Assembly (NCBI GenBank): GCA_013824905.1
Contig: PNOO01000122.1
Span: forward strand, 1 to 7,384
Length of the DNA: 7,384 nt
Reading direction: 5' to 3'
DNA from: Syntrophus sp. (in: bacteria)
Lineage (GTDB): Bacteria > Desulfobacterota > Syntrophia > Syntrophales > UBA5619
Positions 5,959-7,384 of this stretch are shown one piece after another; position 1 is the stretch's first letter; every line of letters starts with the position of its first letter. The notes beneath the pieces were generated by a model. The model saw only the letters and a list, made by a program, of their open reading frames with translations, was not told where the DNA came from and ran no database searches. A program made the position numbers and the translations under genes.

Positions 5959-5968
5959 ACCCTTTAAC
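5954..5968. repeat. Short inverted repeat at the yidD stop codon
   Basis: GTTAAA-CCC-TTTAAC is a perfect 6-bp inverted repeat with a 3-nt loop. It includes the TAA stop (5956-5958) and ends directly at the SD of the next gene. It is A/T-rich and has no T-tract, so it is unlikely to be a terminator. Confidence 0.4.
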
Positions 5969-5974
5969 AGGAGG
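5969..5974 (+). promoter_or_regulatory. Ribosome binding site for the beta-barrel protein
   Basis: AGGAGG lies 5 nt before the ATG at 5980. It is a full consensus SD, in keeping with high production of an outer-membrane protein. Confidence 0.8.
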
Positions 5975-5979
5975 TTCGC

Positions 5980-6753
5980 ATGAAACAATCGCAAGGGATG
6001 GCCTTTTTTTTCGCATTGGCCTTGCTCCTCTGCTCTGCAATGCCGGTCGGCGCATTTGAGATCGGCGCCAGGGCTCTATACTGGTTCCCCACCTTCAAGG
6101 CCGATATCAGGGTGGACGACTCGGGTCTGACGGGCGATAACCTCAACCTCAAGGATACCCTTGGCGTCAAAGACGAGTCTTTCCCCTCATTCGAGGTCTT
6201 TGTGGGCCATGGAGGGCATCACCTGAACGTCGCTTACACGCCGATCGACTATTCGGGATCGACACTGCTCACCCGGAAGATCGTCTTCAACGGCCAGACC
6301 TTTGCCGCCGGCAGCAAAGTCGATACCAACCTCCAGCTCAAGATGTTCGACCTGGGATACCAGTATGACCTCATCGACACGGAAAACATCCTGGCAGGTT
6401 TCTCGCTCGGACTTATCGTACAGATCAAGTACATCGACGGAGAGGCGAAGATAAACGCCCCTGCATACAATACCGGGTCGGATTTCAAGTTCCGCGCGCC
6501 CATGCCGATGTTGGGGCTCGGGGCCCATGTCGGCATCCTGCACGACATCCTCGAGGCCCGAGTGAAGGCGACCGGCATCGCCTATTCCGGCAGCTACTTT
6601 TACGAGGCGCTGGCCGATCTTTCCTTCACCCCTTTCCCGTTTCTGGACATCCATGCAGGGTATAAAATGATGCGGCTCAAGATCGATTACAGCGATCTCC
6701 TGCTGAATACAGAATTTGCAGGGCCTTTCGTCGGCCTGACGGTGAGCTTCTGA
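5980..6753 (+). CDS. Small outer-membrane beta-barrel protein
   Basis: The 257-residue protein begins with a Sec signal peptide (MKQSQGMAFFFALALLLC..., likely cut after VGA at 25). The mature part alternates polar and hydrophobic residues in many predicted strands (for example GARALYWFPTF, LNVAYTPIDYSG, FDLGYQYDL, DIHAGYKMMRLKIDYSD) and ends in Phe (LTVSF), the usual C-terminal signal for BAM-dependent barrel insertion. The size suggests a small barrel of roughly 8-12 strands, like the OmpA/OmpW-type proteins, but I recognise no specific family. Function is unknown; it may be a porin-like or structural protein. The start is fixed by AGGAGG. It follows the YidD gene by 21 nt and precedes ddl by 1 nt, so it probably belongs to the same transcript. 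Confidence 0.88.
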   Translation: MKQSQGMAFFFALALLLCSAMPVGAFEIGARALYWFPTFKADIRVDDSGLTGDNLNLKDTLGVKDESFPSFEVFVGHGGHHLNVAYTPIDYSGSTLLTRKIVFNGQTFAAGSKVDTNLQLKMFDLGYQYDLIDTENILAGFSLGLIVQIKYIDGEAKINAPAYNTGSDFKFRAPMPMLGLGAHVGILHDILEARVKATGIAYSGSYFYEALADLSFTPFPFLDIHAGYKMMRLKIDYSDLLLNTEFAGPFVGLTVSF

Positions 6754-6754
6754 A

Positions 6755-7384
6755 ATGGGAGCAACAAAAGAAAATTTCTCACAAAAAATCCGGGTCGGGA
6801 TCATCATGGGAGGCCTCTCCTCGGAGAAGGAAGTCTCCCTGGAGAGCGGACGGAACATCTTCAGCAAGATCGACCGACGCCAGTATGATCCGATCCCTAT
6901 TTTCATGGACAGCCAGGCGGCTCTATGGGAGATCCCGCTCAAACTGCTCATGCGGAACAGTACCAGCGATATCGCGGAGAACCTCGCGGAAGAGGCCAAA
7001 CCGATCCCCTATGAATCCCTGAAGGCCTATGTGGACGTCGTCTGCCTCGGCCTCCACGGCAAGTACGGCGAGGACGGCTGTATGCAGGGACTGCTTGAAC
7101 TGCTGGGGGTCCCTTATACCGGGTCGGGCGTCCTGGCCTCCGCGATCGGGATGGATAAGTACGTCTGCCGGAGGATCCTCGAAATCAACGGCATCGACGT
7201 ACCAAAGACAACTCCCGTCGCCCGGCGGCGATGGGACATGGATCGAAAGGCGGTTGTGGAGGAGATCGTCCGCGAGATCGGCTTTCCCTGCGTCGTCAAA
7301 CCCTGCAGAGAAGGATGCAGCACCGCCGTAAAAAAGGTCGTCGCGGCGGAGAGTCTCCCCGTTGCCCTGGACGAAGCCTTTCTC
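6755..7384 (+). CDS. ddl: D-alanine--D-alanine ligase, N-terminal 210 residues (runs off right edge)
   Basis: This enzyme joins two D-Ala with ATP use to make the dipeptide of peptidoglycan precursors in the cytoplasm. The ATG at 6755 comes one nt after the stop of the beta-barrel gene, and the frame is open to the window end. The family motifs are present: MGGLSSEKEVSLESG (18-32, Glu24 aligned with E. coli DdlB Glu15), LHGKYGEDGCMQGLLE (100-115), PYTGSGVLASA..MDK (120-135) and PCVVKP..EG (178-187, Lys182 as the ATP-binding lysine). The usual loop REGSSVGM reads REGCSTAV here: Cys188 replaces the Ser that aligns with E. coli Ser150, and Ala191 replaces the Gly. The remaining catalytic half is outside the window. 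The SD is weak (GGTGAG at 6741-6746, 8 nt before the ATG), which suggests translation coupled to the preceding gene. Assignment is very secure, the meaning of the substitution is not. Confidence 0.96.
   Translation, partial: MGATKENFSQKIRVGIIMGGLSSEKEVSLESGRNIFSKIDRRQYDPIPIFMDSQAALWEIPLKLLMRNSTSDIAENLAEEAKPIPYESLKAYVDVVCLGLHGKYGEDGCMQGLLELLGVPYTGSGVLASAIGMDKYVCRRILEINGIDVPKTTPVARRRWDMDRKAVVEEIVREIGFPCVVKPCREGCSTAVKKVVAAESLPVALDEAFL

Noticed and set aside
6187..6999. 270-codon minus-strand ORF
   Set aside because: It is antisense to both the beta-barrel gene and ddl, crossing their junction. This is typical of open frames in G+C-rich DNA.
1..7384. CRISPR arrays, tRNA or rRNA genes, insertion sequences
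   Set aside because: No regularly spaced repeats, RNA gene signatures, transposase motifs or terminal inverted repeats were seen.

Overview
This 7.4 kb window reads as chromosomal DNA of a Gram-negative bacterium. It has Sec signal peptides, an outer-membrane beta-barrel ending in Phe and good Shine-Dalgarno sites, and its protein-coding parts look G+C-rich. Two radical SAM enzymes fit an anaerobic lifestyle. The mix of genes suggests a deltaproteobacterial lineage (Desulfobacterota, perhaps Syntrophales-like), but that is an inference from gene content and protein flavour. No rRNA, tRNA, CRISPR array or mobile element was seen.

Left half (about 1-4236, all minus strand, read from right to left). 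The order is a membrane-anchored NodB-type polysaccharide deacetylase, a FabZ/FabA-like hotdog protein, a dedicated acyl carrier protein (ACP), and two paralogous radical SAM proteins. The second radical SAM gene runs off the left edge. The ACP overlaps or nearly touches the first radical SAM gene, and the two radical SAM genes are only 3 nt apart, so the last three genes look co-transcribed. Together they look like part of a specialised type II fatty-acid or polyketide-like pathway in which a carrier-bound acyl chain is modified by radical chemistry. The product is unknown. The hotdog protein has alanine where dehydratases of this fold normally carry the catalytic Glu/Asp, which makes its role uncertain.

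Centre (4237-4421). A divergent intergenic region separates the halves. It holds a 7-bp inverted repeat with half-site centres 20 bp apart, weak promoter-like hexamers, and a 17-codon mini-ORF with its own SD, in frame with and just upstream of the next gene.

Right half (4422-7384, all plus strand). The order is an exported TPR protein with a C-terminal hydrophobic PGSGQ-type domain, a YidD-family protein with an unusual signal-peptide-like N-terminus, a small outer-membrane beta-barrel, and the first 210 codons of D-alanine--D-alanine ligase (ddl). Gaps are 13, 21 and 1 nt, so this is probably one operon concerned with envelope biogenesis. The ligase has Cys at the position of the active-site Ser150 of E. 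coli DdlB.
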